Below, one piece after another: positions 6,725 to 14,058 of a stretch of 21,089 nucleotides of DNA. The notes beneath the pieces are model-generated. The model did no database searches. It was given only the letters and a program-made list of their open reading frames with translations, and was not told the DNA's origin. Numbering within the stretch: position 1 is the first letter of the stretch; the number at the start of each line of letters is the position of its first letter. Origin of the DNA: an uncultured Rhodocyclaceae bacterium (GTDB taxonomy: Bacteria; Pseudomonadota; Gammaproteobacteria; Burkholderiales; Rhodocyclaceae); assembly GCA_903930805.1 (NCBI GenBank), contig CAIYZZ010000178.1:1-21089 (forward strand), in the 5' to 3' direction. The translations under genes and the position numbers were made by a program.

Positions 6725-7969
6725 ATGAAAAACATCCAACTCAACGACATTTCCTACCGCTGGCCGGTTCAACCCGTTGTTGTCGTCTGCATCGATGGCG
6801 GCGATCCCGCCTATATCGAACAGGGCATCAAGGATGGCATCATCCCCAACATCGCGCGTTTCATGCGCGATGGCTTTGCGGCCGTGGCCGCTGGCACGGT
6901 GCCGAGCTTCACCTGCCCCAACAACATGTCGCTGATCACCGGTTCGCCACCGGCCGTGCATGGCATTTCAGGCAACTATTACCTGAACGATGCCGGTGAG
7001 GCGGTGGTGATGACCGGCCCCGAGTTGCTGCGCAGCCGTACCATCCTGGCCGAATTCGCCGATGCCGGCGCACAGGTTGTCTCGATCACGGCCAAGGACA
7101 AGCTGCGCAAGCAACTCGGCAAGGATCTTGACCTGACACGCGGCAATATCAGCTTTTCGTCCGAGTTCGCCGATCGCTGTACGCTGGCCGAGAACGGCAT
7201 CGAAAACGTGCTGGAACTGGTCGGCATGCCGCAACCGGACATGTATTCGATGGACTTGTCGCTGTTCGTCCTCGAGGCCGGCATCAAGCTGCTCGAGAGC
7301 GAACGCCCCGATCTGATGTTCCTCTCGCTGACCGATTTCATCCAGCACAAGCATGCGCCGGGTGATCCGGTGGCCAACGAGTTCTATCGGCGCATCGATG
7401 TTCAGTTTGGTCGCCTCGCCGCGCGAGGTGCTGTCGTTGCATTAACCGCCGACCACGGTATGAACGACAAATCGAAGGCGGACGGCACACCCAAGGTGAT
7501 CTTCCTGCAGGACATCCTCGACCGCGAATTTGGCGTGGGCGATACCAAGGTGATCTGCCCGATTACCGATGCCTTCGTCAAACACCATGGTGCCCTGGGC
7601 GGATTCGTCCGCGTCTGGTGTCGTGGCGGCAAGGCGACCCCCAGTGCCATCATCGCCCTGATCAAGGATATGCCGGGCATCGCCATGGCGCTGACCAAGG
7701 ATGAGGTTTGTCGTCAGTTCAGATTGCCGCCGGACCGTGAAGGGGATGTGGCCGTGATTGGTGATATCGGCACCGTGATTGGCGCAGCGGCGGCCGAGCA
7801 TGACCTGTCGAACCTGGCGGATGCCCGTCTGCGCAGCCACGGTGCGGTGACCGAGGCGCGTGTACCCTTCATCGTGAGCCGTCCTGTCAGCGCCGACTAT
7901 TTGCAGCGTGCCGCGAAGGGACTCGATAGCTACCAGATCTTTGAGTACGCCATCAATGGCGTCGCCTGA
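6725..7969 (+). CDS. phnA: Phosphonoacetate hydrolase
   Basis: A 414-residue alkaline-phosphatase-superfamily enzyme that hydrolyses the C-P bond of phosphonoacetate to acetate and Pi with a two-zinc centre. All expected ligands are visible: Asp24 (CIDGGDP), nucleophile Thr63 (SFTCPNN), Asp204 and His208 (SLTDFIQHKH), Asp243-His244 (TADHGMND) and His372 (RSHGAVTEARVPF). Length agrees with the roughly 400 residues of the Pseudomonas fluorescens enzyme. An in-frame start at 6677 would overlap phnE; ATG 6725 (MKNIQLNDIS) is preferred and lies 13 bp after phnE. It has no signal peptide, so it works in the cytoplasm on phosphonoacetate taken up or made by PhnY. Homologues include nucleotide pyrophosphatase-like enzymes, but SFTCPNN and the gene context support PhnA. 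Confidence 0.93.
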   Translation: MKNIQLNDISYRWPVQPVVVVCIDGGDPAYIEQGIKDGIIPNIARFMRDGFAAVAAGTVPSFTCPNNMSLITGSPPAVHGISGNYYLNDAGEAVVMTGPELLRSRTILAEFADAGAQVVSITAKDKLRKQLGKDLDLTRGNISFSSEFADRCTLAENGIENVLELVGMPQPDMYSMDLSLFVLEAGIKLLESERPDLMFLSLTDFIQHKHAPGDPVANEFYRRIDVQFGRLAARGAVVALTADHGMNDKSKADGTPKVIFLQDILDREFGVGDTKVICPITDAFVKHHGALGGFVRVWCRGGKATPSAIIALIKDMPGIAMALTKDEVCRQFRLPPDREGDVAVIGDIGTVIGAAAAEHDLSNLADARLRSHGAVTEARVPFIVSRPVSADYLQRAAKGLDSYQIFEYAINGVA

Positions 7970-7970
7970 G

Positions 7971-9068
7971 ATGAACATTCCCAAGCAAGGACGGCTGGCC
8001 ATCTACGACGCCCCGAATGCGCCTTTCCGTCTTGAACCCTATGCGCTGGCTGCGCCTGCGGCAGGCGAGGTGCTGGTGAAGATTCGCATGTCGACAATCT
8101 GTCGTTCCGACATCCACTCCTATCAGGGGCACCGTCCGAATCCTTGTCCCGGCGTGCTGGGCCATGAAATCATCGGCGACATCGTGGCGCTCGGTAAGGG
8201 GGTAACGCAGGACATGCGTGGCGATGCGTTGGCGCCCGGCGATCGCGTGACCTGGAGTGAGTATTTCATCCCCGGCAGCAACTATTACACCGAAGTACTC
8301 GACTTGCCGCAGAAATCACGTGGCGTAGACAAATACGGCCACATGGCGGTAACGACGGCACCTCACCATCACGGCGGTTTTGGCGAGTATTGCTACATCC
8401 TCCCCCACTCGTGGATCCTGCGCCTGCCTGACGTACTGACCGACGAGGAGGCCACCCCGATCAATTGCGGCGTTGCCACCATGATTGCCGTTACCGAAGC
8501 GGCCAATCTGCGCATCGGCCAGACCGTGGTGGTACAAGGCCTCGGTTTGCTCGGCCTTTACGGTGCCGCCATCGCCAAAGCACGGGGGGCACGTGTGGTC
8601 ATCGGCCTCGACACGGTAGCCGCGCGACGCGAGCTGGCTTACAAGTTCGGCGTCGATCTGGCGCTTGACCCAACCATGGATCGCGCTGCCTTGCTGCACG
8701 AGGTGCGCGCCTTGTGTCGCCCGGAAGGCCCGGATGCGGTAATCGAGGTCTGCGGTGCGCCTGAAGTGATCCCGCTGGGTATCGAAATGCTGCGTACCGG
8801 CGGCACCTACGTGCTCGGCGGCGTGGTCAATCCGCAGGCAATGGTCACGCTCGACGCCAACCTGCTGCTGAAAAAGCTGCTGACGCTTCGCGGCGTACAC
8901 AACTATCACCCACGCAATCTCATCGAGGCGCTCGACTTTGTCGTCGCCAACCGGATGCGCTTCCCCTTTCACGATCTGGTCGATGGCAAGTATTCGCTCG
9001 ATAACGTCGGCACGGCGATGGCCGATGCCGCTGCCCGTCGTGTCTTGCGTGCCGCCATCACACCCTGA
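7971..9068 (+). CDS. Phosphonate-catabolism-associated MDR alcohol dehydrogenase
   Basis: A 365-residue medium-chain dehydrogenase. The catalytic-zinc side is kept: Cys44 with Asp47 (CRSDIH), His65-Glu66 (GHE) and Cys156 (PINCGVAT). The Rossmann motif is GLGLLG (180-185), followed by an Asp in VVIGLD that favours NAD(H). LPQK and KYGH match the group known as putative phosphonate catabolism associated alcohol dehydrogenase (HpnZ-type). The lobe that usually holds four structural-zinc cysteines (around residues 96-120) has none: it reads [17 protein letters not shown]. The start is ATG 7971, one base after the phnA stop; ATG 7956 would overlap phnA. Lying between phnA and phnW, it may interconvert phosphonoacetaldehyde and 2-hydroxyethylphosphonate, or oxidise another hydroxyphosphonate so that it enters the PhnY-PhnA route. 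The substrate is inference. Confidence 0.85.
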   Translation: MNIPKQGRLAIYDAPNAPFRLEPYALAAPAAGEVLVKIRMSTICRSDIHSYQGHRPNPCPGVLGHEIIGDIVALGKGVTQDMRGDALAPGDRVTWSEYFIPGSNYYTEVLDLPQKSRGVDKYGHMAVTTAPHHHGGFGEYCYILPHSWILRLPDVLTDEEATPINCGVATMIAVTEAANLRIGQTVVVQGLGLLGLYGAAIAKARGARVVIGLDTVAARRELAYKFGVDLALDPTMDRAALLHEVRALCRPEGPDAVIEVCGAPEVIPLGIEMLRTGGTYVLGGVVNPQAMVTLDANLLLKKLLTLRGVHNYHPRNLIEALDFVVANRMRFPFHDLVDGKYSLDNVGTAMADAAARRVLRAAITP

Positions 9069-9085
9069 AGATATTGGAAATGAAC

Positions 9086-10198
9086 ATGAATGACCCCATC
9101 CTTCTGACCCCGGGCCCCTTGACCACGACCACAACCACCAAGACCGCCATGCTGCGCGACTGGGGTTCGTGGGATGGCGCTTTCAATGCGCTGACAGCGT
9201 CGGTGTGCCACGACCTCGTCGATATCATTCACGGGGGCGACACGCATGTCTGCGTGCCACTGCAGGGGAGCGGCACCTTCGCCGTCGAAGCGGCACTGGG
9301 CACCCTGGTACCCAAGGGCGGCAAGGTACTGGTGCCGCATAACGGCGCCTACTGCCAGCGCATCGTGCGCATTCTCGGCTATCTCGGTCGCGAAGCCGTC
9401 GTCCTGCCATTTGGCGAAGACGCGCCGGCTGAACCCGCGCGTATCAGCCAGGTACTCGCGAGCAATCCCGCCATCAGTCACGTAGCACAAGTGCATTGCG
9501 AGACGGGCACCGGCATTCTCAACCCTCTGCCGGAAATCGCCCACGTCGTTGCCAGGCAAGGGCGTCGCCTGATTGTTGACGCCATGAGTTCCTATGGCGC
9601 CATCCCCATCGACTTGCAAAGCATGTCGATCGATGCCCTGGTCGCCGCTTCCGGCAAGTGTCTGGAAGGCGTACCGGGCATGGGTTTCGTTATCGCACGA
9701 CGTACCGTTATTGAAGCTGCAGCCGGCAATTGTCATTCCCTGGCGATGGATCTGCATGACCAGTGGATCTACATGCAGAAGACCAGCCAATGGCGATTTA
9801 CACCACCCACCCATGTCGTGGCAGCGCTGCGCAGTGCCATCGATCAGTTTCTTGCTGATGGCGGGCAGGCGGCACGCCTCGCCCGCTACAGTGAAAACTG
9901 TGCAACGCTGGTCAGCGCGATGCGCAAGCTGGGCATTCGAACTTTTCTGGATGACAGCGTGCAGGCACCGATAATCATCACCTTCCACTCACCACCGGAT
10001 CAAGCCTACAACTTCCCCGAGTTCTATCGGCGGGTGCGTGAAAAGGGCTTCATCCTCTATCCAGGCAAGCTCACCGAAGTGGATACCTTCCGTGTGGGCT
10101 GTATCGGCGCCATCGGTGCCACCGAGATGCGTCGCGCGGTAGAGGCGATTGCCACAACACTCAGGGAGATGGGTGTCAAGCGGTTGGCAGTTAAATGA
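9086..10198 (+). CDS. phnW: 2-aminoethylphosphonate:pyruvate transaminase
   Basis: A 370-residue fold-type I PLP enzyme that converts 2-AEP and pyruvate to phosphonoacetaldehyde and alanine. It begins with the typical [23 protein letters not shown] forms the phosphate cup, Asp165 in VDAMSSYGA contacts the pyridine nitrogen, and Lys191 in [12 protein letters not shown] is the Schiff-base lysine. The C-terminus has the family [10 protein letters not shown]. In-frame TTG 9074 and ATG 9080 are alternative starts; ATG 9086 has GGAA at good spacing. It lies 17 bp after the alcohol dehydrogenase, and its last codon and stop share ATGA with the next small gene. No phnX (phosphonatase) is present, so the aldehyde must go through PhnY. 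Confidence 0.94.
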   Translation: MNDPILLTPGPLTTTTTTKTAMLRDWGSWDGAFNALTASVCHDLVDIIHGGDTHVCVPLQGSGTFAVEAALGTLVPKGGKVLVPHNGAYCQRIVRILGYLGREAVVLPFGEDAPAEPARISQVLASNPAISHVAQVHCETGTGILNPLPEIAHVVARQGRRLIVDAMSSYGAIPIDLQSMSIDALVAASGKCLEGVPGMGFVIARRTVIEAAAGNCHSLAMDLHDQWIYMQKTSQWRFTPPTHVVAALRSAIDQFLADGGQAARLARYSENCATLVSAMRKLGIRTFLDDSVQAPIIITFHSPPDQAYNFPEFYRRVREKGFILYPGKLTEVDTFRVGCIGAIGATEMRRAVEAIATTLREMGVKRLAVK

Positions 10199-10404
10199 GC
10201 CTAAGTTGCCTGAATTGCCTGTACTTTCGGCATCAAGACCGCAATGGTGGCAGTTGCCACCGCTTTCCGCCAAGCTTTGCCGGGGAGGCCTCCCCAAAAG
10301 AAAACCACCACTGGAAATTCCCCGTGGTGAATAGCCATAACTGGTGCGGTGAGTACCGGGAGAACGTCGGGAGCAGACCCCTGCCGGAATACGCCCCGGA
10401 GTGA
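10195..10404 (+). CDS. Small four-cysteine (zinc-ribbon-like) protein coupled to phnW
   Basis: A 69-residue protein whose ATG overlaps the phnW stop (ATGA), so it is probably translated by coupling and is the last gene of the phosphonate operon. Four cysteines stand at 5, 8, 21 and 51 in the pattern CxxC, then SCHRFPP, then WCGEY. This resembles small proteobacterial proteins of unknown function with a CxxC...C(R/H)RxPP...WPxV...WCGE(Y/F) layout, likely to bind one zinc (or iron, rubredoxin-like). No function can be assigned. Its spacing suggests a role with PhnW or PhnA, perhaps metal-related, but it could equally be a mobile small gene that settled at the operon end. A 14-bp palindrome (10282-10295) lies within it. 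Confidence 0.72.
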   Translation: MSLSCLNCLYFRHQDRNGGSCHRFPPSFAGEASPKENHHWKFPVVNSHNWCGEYRENVGSRPLPEYAPE

Positions 10405-10445
10405 ATCCTTGCAGTACGGCCACGAACTCACCACGAACTCAGTTT

Positions 10446-10781
10446 TTACCTGACGGCAAATGTTTTCCGAAAGTTCATCATGGCAAGCGTCTGCTTTACA
10501 TCACCTGTGGCATTTGCGAGAGCAACGGATTTCCCGCGCAACTTTGCCTTGTTATTCAGCAAAAGCAGCATTCCACAGGCAGAACTATCGATGTAATGAA
10601 CGCCCTCTAGATTGATCTCAATCTCGGCTGTTGTCTTGGCATCCAAGGCAACATTGATGGCACGGAAGAATTCTCGATTGGCGGAAAAATCAAAATGACC
10701 ATGGAAGTTAAGTACTTGCTTGTCACCGCGAACTGACGATTCGATGTTCATCATCTTCCCTGAAACAGCGTTTGCAGACAT
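10446..10781 (-). CDS. STAS-domain protein (anti-sigma factor antagonist type)
   Basis: A 111-residue single-domain protein. LNFHGHFDFSANREFFRAI and IEINLEGVHYIDSSACGMLLLL match the beta-alpha pattern of STAS/SpoIIAA-type proteins. Asp65-Ser66-Ser67 is the usual phosphorylation loop, Ser67 being the probable target; the usual next Gly is Ala here. Such proteins relay signals through partner switching with a serine kinase and phosphatase or sit in chemosensory or envelope complexes. No kinase or anti-sigma gene is next to it, so partners must be elsewhere. Met1 (10781), Met10 (10754) and Met11 (10751) are possible starts; AGGGA lies 5 bp before Met11. It converges with the four-Cys gene (41 bp apart) and diverges from the ParA-like gene. 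The role is unknown. Confidence 0.85.
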   Translation of the reverse strand: MSANAVSGKMMNIESSVRGDKQVLNFHGHFDFSANREFFRAINVALDAKTTAEIEINLEGVHYIDSSACGMLLLLNNKAKLRGKSVALANATGDVKQTLAMMNFRKTFAVR

Positions 10782-10837
10782 AAGATTATTTCCATTAATG
10801 AACTGGGGCCAGACTAGGCGTTGTCCTTTACGTCGTC

Positions 10838-10910
10838 ATTACTTGATCGTTACAAAACACCCCGCGCGACCCTGCCAGGGATCTGGCAGGAACTGTAACC
10901 ACACTGCGAT
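10838..10910. promoter_or_regulatory. STAS/parA divergent control region with nested inverted repeats
   Basis: CCTGCCAG-GGAT-CTGGCAGG (10871-10890) is a perfect 8-bp inverted repeat with a 4-bp loop. It lies between GTTACA (10849-10854) and TGTAAC (10894-10899), themselves complementary. There is no T-tract on either strand, so an operator is likelier than a terminator. Weak Pho-like 7-4-7 pairs are present outward in both directions: TTGTAAC-N4-AAGTAAT toward STAS (10855-10838) and CTGTAAC-N4-CTGCGAT toward parA (10893-10910). Confidence 0.4.
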
Positions 10911-10944
10911 AGATGGCAATCTGGATAAATGGTATGTTCAACCC

Positions 10945-11571
10945 ATGGAAAAAATTCTGGTTGCTAACCCCAAGGGTGGCGTGGGGAAAAGTACGCTGGC
11001 CACCAATCTCGCTGGCTGGCTGGCCAAAAGTGGCAAGCGCACGATGCTCGGCGATACGGATCGCCAGCAGTCTTCACGGGCATGGCTCAGTCTGAGATCT
11101 CCCGCCTTGCCGTACATCACGGCATGGGATATTCAGCCGGGCAAACCGGCGCGTCCACCCAAGGAGACCACCCATGTCGTGCTCGATAGCCCGGCAGGCC
11201 TGCATGGCAAGAGACTGGAGCAGTTGCTGCGCATGGCCAACCGCATCATCGTGCCCCTGCAACCGTCCTTGTTCGATATTTTCGCCACCCGCGTATTCAT
11301 TGACGAATTGCTGGCCACCAAGCAGTATCGCAAGGAAGCCGTGCGTATCGCCGTGGTGGGCATGCGTGTCGATGCCCGTACGCGCTCGTCCGGCGAACTG
11401 GAACGCTTCCTCGAAGACACGGGATTGCCGGTCGTAGCCCACTTGCGCGATACGCAGAACTACGTCCAGGCGGCAGCGCATGGCATGTCGATCTTCGACC
11501 TGCCCGCCGCGCAAGGCGCGCATGACTGGGAGCAGTGGGCGCCGCTGCTGCGCTGGGTCGATCCTGTTTAG
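10945..11571 (+). CDS. ParA/MinD-like ATPase, solitary
   Basis: A 208-residue P-loop protein of the ParA family. The deviant Walker A KGGVGKST is at residues 10-17, the A' motif is GDTDRQQSS and the Walker B is VVLDSPAG. It has no N-terminal DNA-binding extension, and no parB partner or parS-like cluster is nearby. The frame extends upstream to 10720, but the family start MEKILVANPKGG fixes ATG 10945; a Shine-Dalgarno is not evident and GGATAAAT just upstream could be a -10, giving a short leader. Orphan ParA-like ATPases of this size position protein cargo such as chemoreceptor clusters or carboxysomes, or act in plasmid-like partition; which applies here cannot be told. It converges with sixA across a 60-bp gap that holds a dispersed repeat. 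Confidence 0.88.
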   Translation: MEKILVANPKGGVGKSTLATNLAGWLAKSGKRTMLGDTDRQQSSRAWLSLRSPALPYITAWDIQPGKPARPPKETTHVVLDSPAGLHGKRLEQLLRMANRIIVPLQPSLFDIFATRVFIDELLATKQYRKEAVRIAVVGMRVDARTRSSGELERFLEDTGLPVVAHLRDTQNYVQAAAHGMSIFDLPAAQGAHDWEQWAPLLRWVDPV

Positions 11572-11584
11572 GCGGTAAACCGCC
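11571..11584 (+). terminator. Short hairpin at the parA 3' end
   Basis: GGCGGT-AA-ACCGCC is a perfect palindrome starting at the last base of the parA stop codon. Only a late CTTTTC (11601-11606) follows, so it is a weak terminator candidate for parA, or part of the adjacent dispersed element. Confidence 0.3.
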
Positions 11585-11604
11585 GTCCCGCCAGCGCCGA
11601 CTTT
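11579..11604. repeat. 26-bp dispersed element, copy in the parA-sixA gap
   Basis: Bases 11579-11604 are identical over 26 bp to 19233-19258; the core is CGCCAGCGCCGACTTT. A 23/25 relative lies in phnY (2890-2914). It sits between convergent genes and does not itself form a strong hairpin. Confidence 0.75.
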
Positions 11605-11631
11605 TCACGATGGATCGCTGTCAGACCGTTT

Positions 11632-12093
11632 TCAAATAAGATCGGGATACATCGCCGCACGCAAAACCACCTGGGTACGGTGTTCGCGTTCACGCGTGGA
11701 AAACCAGAACAAACCACACTTCTTTATGGGCATGTCGGACTCTGCCCCGCCGATAAACATCGAGACCAAGCGACCAATGCTCGGTTGGTGACAGACGATC
11801 AACACCGCTTCGCTGCCCTCCGGCCAGTTTGCCACTGACAGCAGGTCAGTCGTATCGGCCCCCATGCCCAGCTTGCGTTCGACAGAGTAGACCAACTCAA
11901 GGAAATCGGCCGTCTGCCGGGTCCGCCGCGATGGTGCAACGTGAAGACGCGTGCTTTTTGGTAGCCTGGATTTCAGCCAGGCGGCCATGCTAGCTGCCTG
12001 CTTCTTGCCGTTCTCTGTCAGTTTTCGGTCAAGGTCGGGGATGCCGCTCGCGGATTTTTCGGCTTCGGCGTGACGCCAGAGGATGAGTTCCAT
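11632..12093 (-). CDS. sixA: SixA-type phosphohistidine phosphatase
   Basis: A 153-residue histidine-phosphatase-superfamily protein. The catalytic RHAE has the nucleophile His8 preceded by Arg7, APSRRTRQTA is the second arginine motif, and His102 in VCHQPSIGRL completes the pocket. SixA enzymes remove phosphate from phosphohistidine, for example on Hpt domains or the nitrogen PTS protein NPr. It lies 13 bp downstream of phoR on the same strand, so it is probably the last gene of the pst-pho operon. Such proximity hints at a role in phosphate signalling, but whether it acts on PhoR is not known. Another small histidine phosphatase activity cannot be excluded. Confidence 0.87.
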   Translation of the reverse strand: MELILWRHAEAEKSASGIPDLDRKLTENGKKQAASMAAWLKSRLPKSTRLHVAPSRRTRQTADFLELVYSVERKLGMGADTTDLLSVANWPEGSEAVLIVCHQPSIGRLVSMFIGGAESDMPIKKCGLFWFSTREREHRTQVVLRAAMYPDLI

Positions 12094-12106
12094 GGGTGGG
12101 TTTCCG

Positions 12107-13363
12107 CTACACGCGTATCAACCGCGCCGCTGGCAGGCTGGCCGAAAATGTGCTGCCGCGCCCAACCTCCGACCGAATCAGCAGGGTGCCCTGATGCCGT
12201 GCCAGGACATGCTTGACGATGGCCAGGCCAAGTCCGGTGCCACCGCTGGCGGCTGAACGGCCCTTGTCAACACGATAAAAACGCTCGGACAATCGCGGCA
12301 CATGTTCTGGCGGAATGCCGATGCCCGTATCGGTAACAGCGAAGGTCGGGCTGCCGTCTGCGTCGGACCAGGACAGGGTAATGCTGCCTCCGGCAGGGGT
12401 ATAGCGCACGGCATTCGAGACCAGATTACCGAAAGCGCTTCTCAGTTCGTCGGGGCTGCCTTGTACCCAGAACGGGGCAATCTCGCCAAGCTCGATCGCA
12501 TGGCGACCGCTGGACAGGGCAAGCGATTCGATGAGCAGCGACTGCATCAGGGCCGGCACATTGACGCGTTCCTCCCGCGGTGGCGTGGCGGCATTTTCCA
12601 GGCGGGAGAGGGTCAGCAGATCTTCGACCAGTCGATTCATGCGCTGGGCTTGTTCGTTCATCAGGACGAGAAAACCACGGGTCGCCTCTGCCGGCGGCGC
12701 ATGATCGCTGGTGATCTGCTCGAGAAAACCGGAAATCACCGTCAATGGTGTGCGCAGTTCGTGCGACACGTTGGCGATGAAGTCGCGCCGGATGGTTTCG
12801 GCACGAGCGATCTCAGTGATGTCACGAGCGAGCAGCAGCCCGCCGGCGTCACCAAACGAGAGTAGCGAGATGGACAAGACGCATCTTGGTTGCTCGCCAT
12901 TCAGCGCCAGTACCAGCGGGGCACTTTGCCGACCGGCACGAAAATCCGTCAGATACTCGATAAACTGGCTATGCCGGATCAATTGCTCGATCAGGGTGCC
13001 GGCATCGCGCTGCGCGTCGAGGCCAAACTGCCGGCAAGCGGTGGCATTCAGCCATTCGATGTGATCGTTACCATCGAGCAGGATGATGCCATCCGGCAAG
13101 GTCTGCACCATCAGGCGAAAACGGTCACGACTGGATGCCAGGGCAATGCGCTCGATGTGATCTTCCTTGCGCAGCCGTTGCAGCCGCGTGAAGATGTCAC
13201 GCCAGGCGCCAATGCCATCCGGCGAATTGCGAACCTCCGGTTGGTTGAGCCAGATACGCAACTGGCGACGCTGCCGCAACTGCACCACCAGCAGAATGAA
13301 CGGCACGCAGACGAGGAGCAGCAGCACCAGCATCACAAGCGTGCCAATGCCGAATTGCATCAT
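12107..13363 (-). CDS. phoR: Phosphate regulon sensor histidine kinase
   Basis: A 418-residue membrane kinase. An N-terminal hydrophobic region (residues about 4-28) anchors it without a sizeable periplasmic domain, as in other PhoR proteins. A basic linker and PAS domain follow (about 80-185; LMVQTLPDGIILLDGNDHIEWLN), then HisKA with His201 in VSHELRTPL, and a HATPase domain with the N-box FGNLVSNAVRYTP, DTGIGI (345-350), ERFYRVDKGRS and GGTGLGL (374-380). It phosphorylates PhoB when Pi is scarce and is inhibited through PhoU and PstSCAB when Pi is ample. Its ATG overlaps the phoB stop (ATGA), indicating coupled translation. Confidence 0.94.
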   Translation of the reverse strand: MMQFGIGTLVMLVLLLLVCVPFILLVVQLRQRRQLRIWLNQPEVRNSPDGIGAWRDIFTRLQRLRKEDHIERIALASSRDRFRLMVQTLPDGIILLDGNDHIEWLNATACRQFGLDAQRDAGTLIEQLIRHSQFIEYLTDFRAGRQSAPLVLALNGEQPRCVLSISLLSFGDAGGLLLARDITEIARAETIRRDFIANVSHELRTPLTVISGFLEQITSDHAPPAEATRGFLVLMNEQAQRMNRLVEDLLTLSRLENAATPPREERVNVPALMQSLLIESLALSSGRHAIELGEIAPFWVQGSPDELRSAFGNLVSNAVRYTPAGGSITLSWSDADGSPTFAVTDTGIGIPPEHVPRLSERFYRVDKGRSAASGGTGLGLAIVKHVLARHQGTLLIRSEVGRGSTFSASLPAARLIRV

Positions 13364-14058
13364 TCAGTCTTGCCCGAAAGTTTGTAGCCGATCCCGCGAA
13401 TCGTCTGGATCATGGCTTCCCCCTCGCTGCCGAGTGCGGCACGCAGGCGGCGAATATAGACATCGATGGTGCGATCTTCGAGAAAGCGATGGTCGCCACG
13501 CAGGGCGTTCAGCAACTGGTCGCGCGTCAACGCGCGCTCGGGGTTGTGCATCAGGTACTGCAGCAGATCGAATTCCGACGGCCCGAGCGTAATCGTACGA
13601 CCGGCGCAGGTCACCGTGTGGGAAGCCGGATCGAGGCACAGCGGGCCGATGCTAACCGCATCGCCCGCCAGATGCGGCGCCCGCCGCCGCAGCACGGCGC
13701 GAATGCGGGCGACCAGTTCCAGCGGCGAGAACGGTTTGGTGACGTAGTCATCCGCACCAAGATTCAAGCCTTGAATGCGGTCTTGTTCTTCACCACGCGC
13801 GGTAACCATGATGATGGGCAGTTCGCGCGTTCGCGGCTCGGCGCGCAAGCGCTTCGCCAATGCGATACCTGACATGCCAGGCAGCATCAGGTCGAGCAAC
13901 ACCGCAGCTGGCAGTTTTCCATGAATTTCCTTGAGCGCATCTTCTGCACTCCCAACAACGACAGGATCGATACCCGCCTGCAGCAGCGAGTAACGCAACA
14001 ACTCCTGAATTGCCGGCTCATCCTCCACCACGAGTACGCTGGGGAGCGGGTTACTCAT
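13360..14058 (-). CDS. phoB: Phosphate regulon response regulator
   Basis: A 232-residue OmpR-type regulator. The receiver domain has the acidic pocket Glu12-Asp13, phospho-acceptor Asp56 in VLLDLMLPG, Thr in MVTARGEE and Lys108 in YVTKPFS. The C-terminal winged helix (about 130-230) contains LGPSEFDLLQYLMHNPERALTRDQLL and RTIDVYIRRLR, typical of PhoB. It would bind the 11-bp-period Pho boxes seen upstream of pstS and phnC and between phnD and phnE. A longer in-frame start at 14196 runs through phoU and was rejected; ATG 14058 overlaps the phoU stop by 8 bp and has GAGGTG upstream. Confidence 0.95.
   Translation of the reverse strand: MSNPLPSVLVVEDEPAIQELLRYSLLQAGIDPVVVGSAEDALKEIHGKLPAAVLLDLMLPGMSGIALAKRLRAEPRTRELPIIMVTARGEEQDRIQGLNLGADDYVTKPFSPLELVARIRAVLRRRAPHLAGDAVSIGPLCLDPASHTVTCAGRTITLGPSEFDLLQYLMHNPERALTRDQLLNALRGDHRFLEDRTIDVYIRRLRAALGSEGEAMIQTIRGIGYKLSGKTE

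Noticed and set aside
8969..9988. Minus-strand ORF of 339 aa opposite phnW and the alcohol dehydrogenase
   Set aside because: It spans two real genes and their junction, with no motif; a high-GC shadow.
10282..10295. Perfect palindrome GGGGAGG/CCTCCCC
   Set aside because: It has no loop and no T-tract and lies within the four-Cys gene; it is probably chance in GC-rich coding sequence.
10420..10443. Tandem CCACGAACTCA (two copies) after the four-Cys gene
   Set aside because: Only two short copies; no further structure, so not reported as a repeat element.
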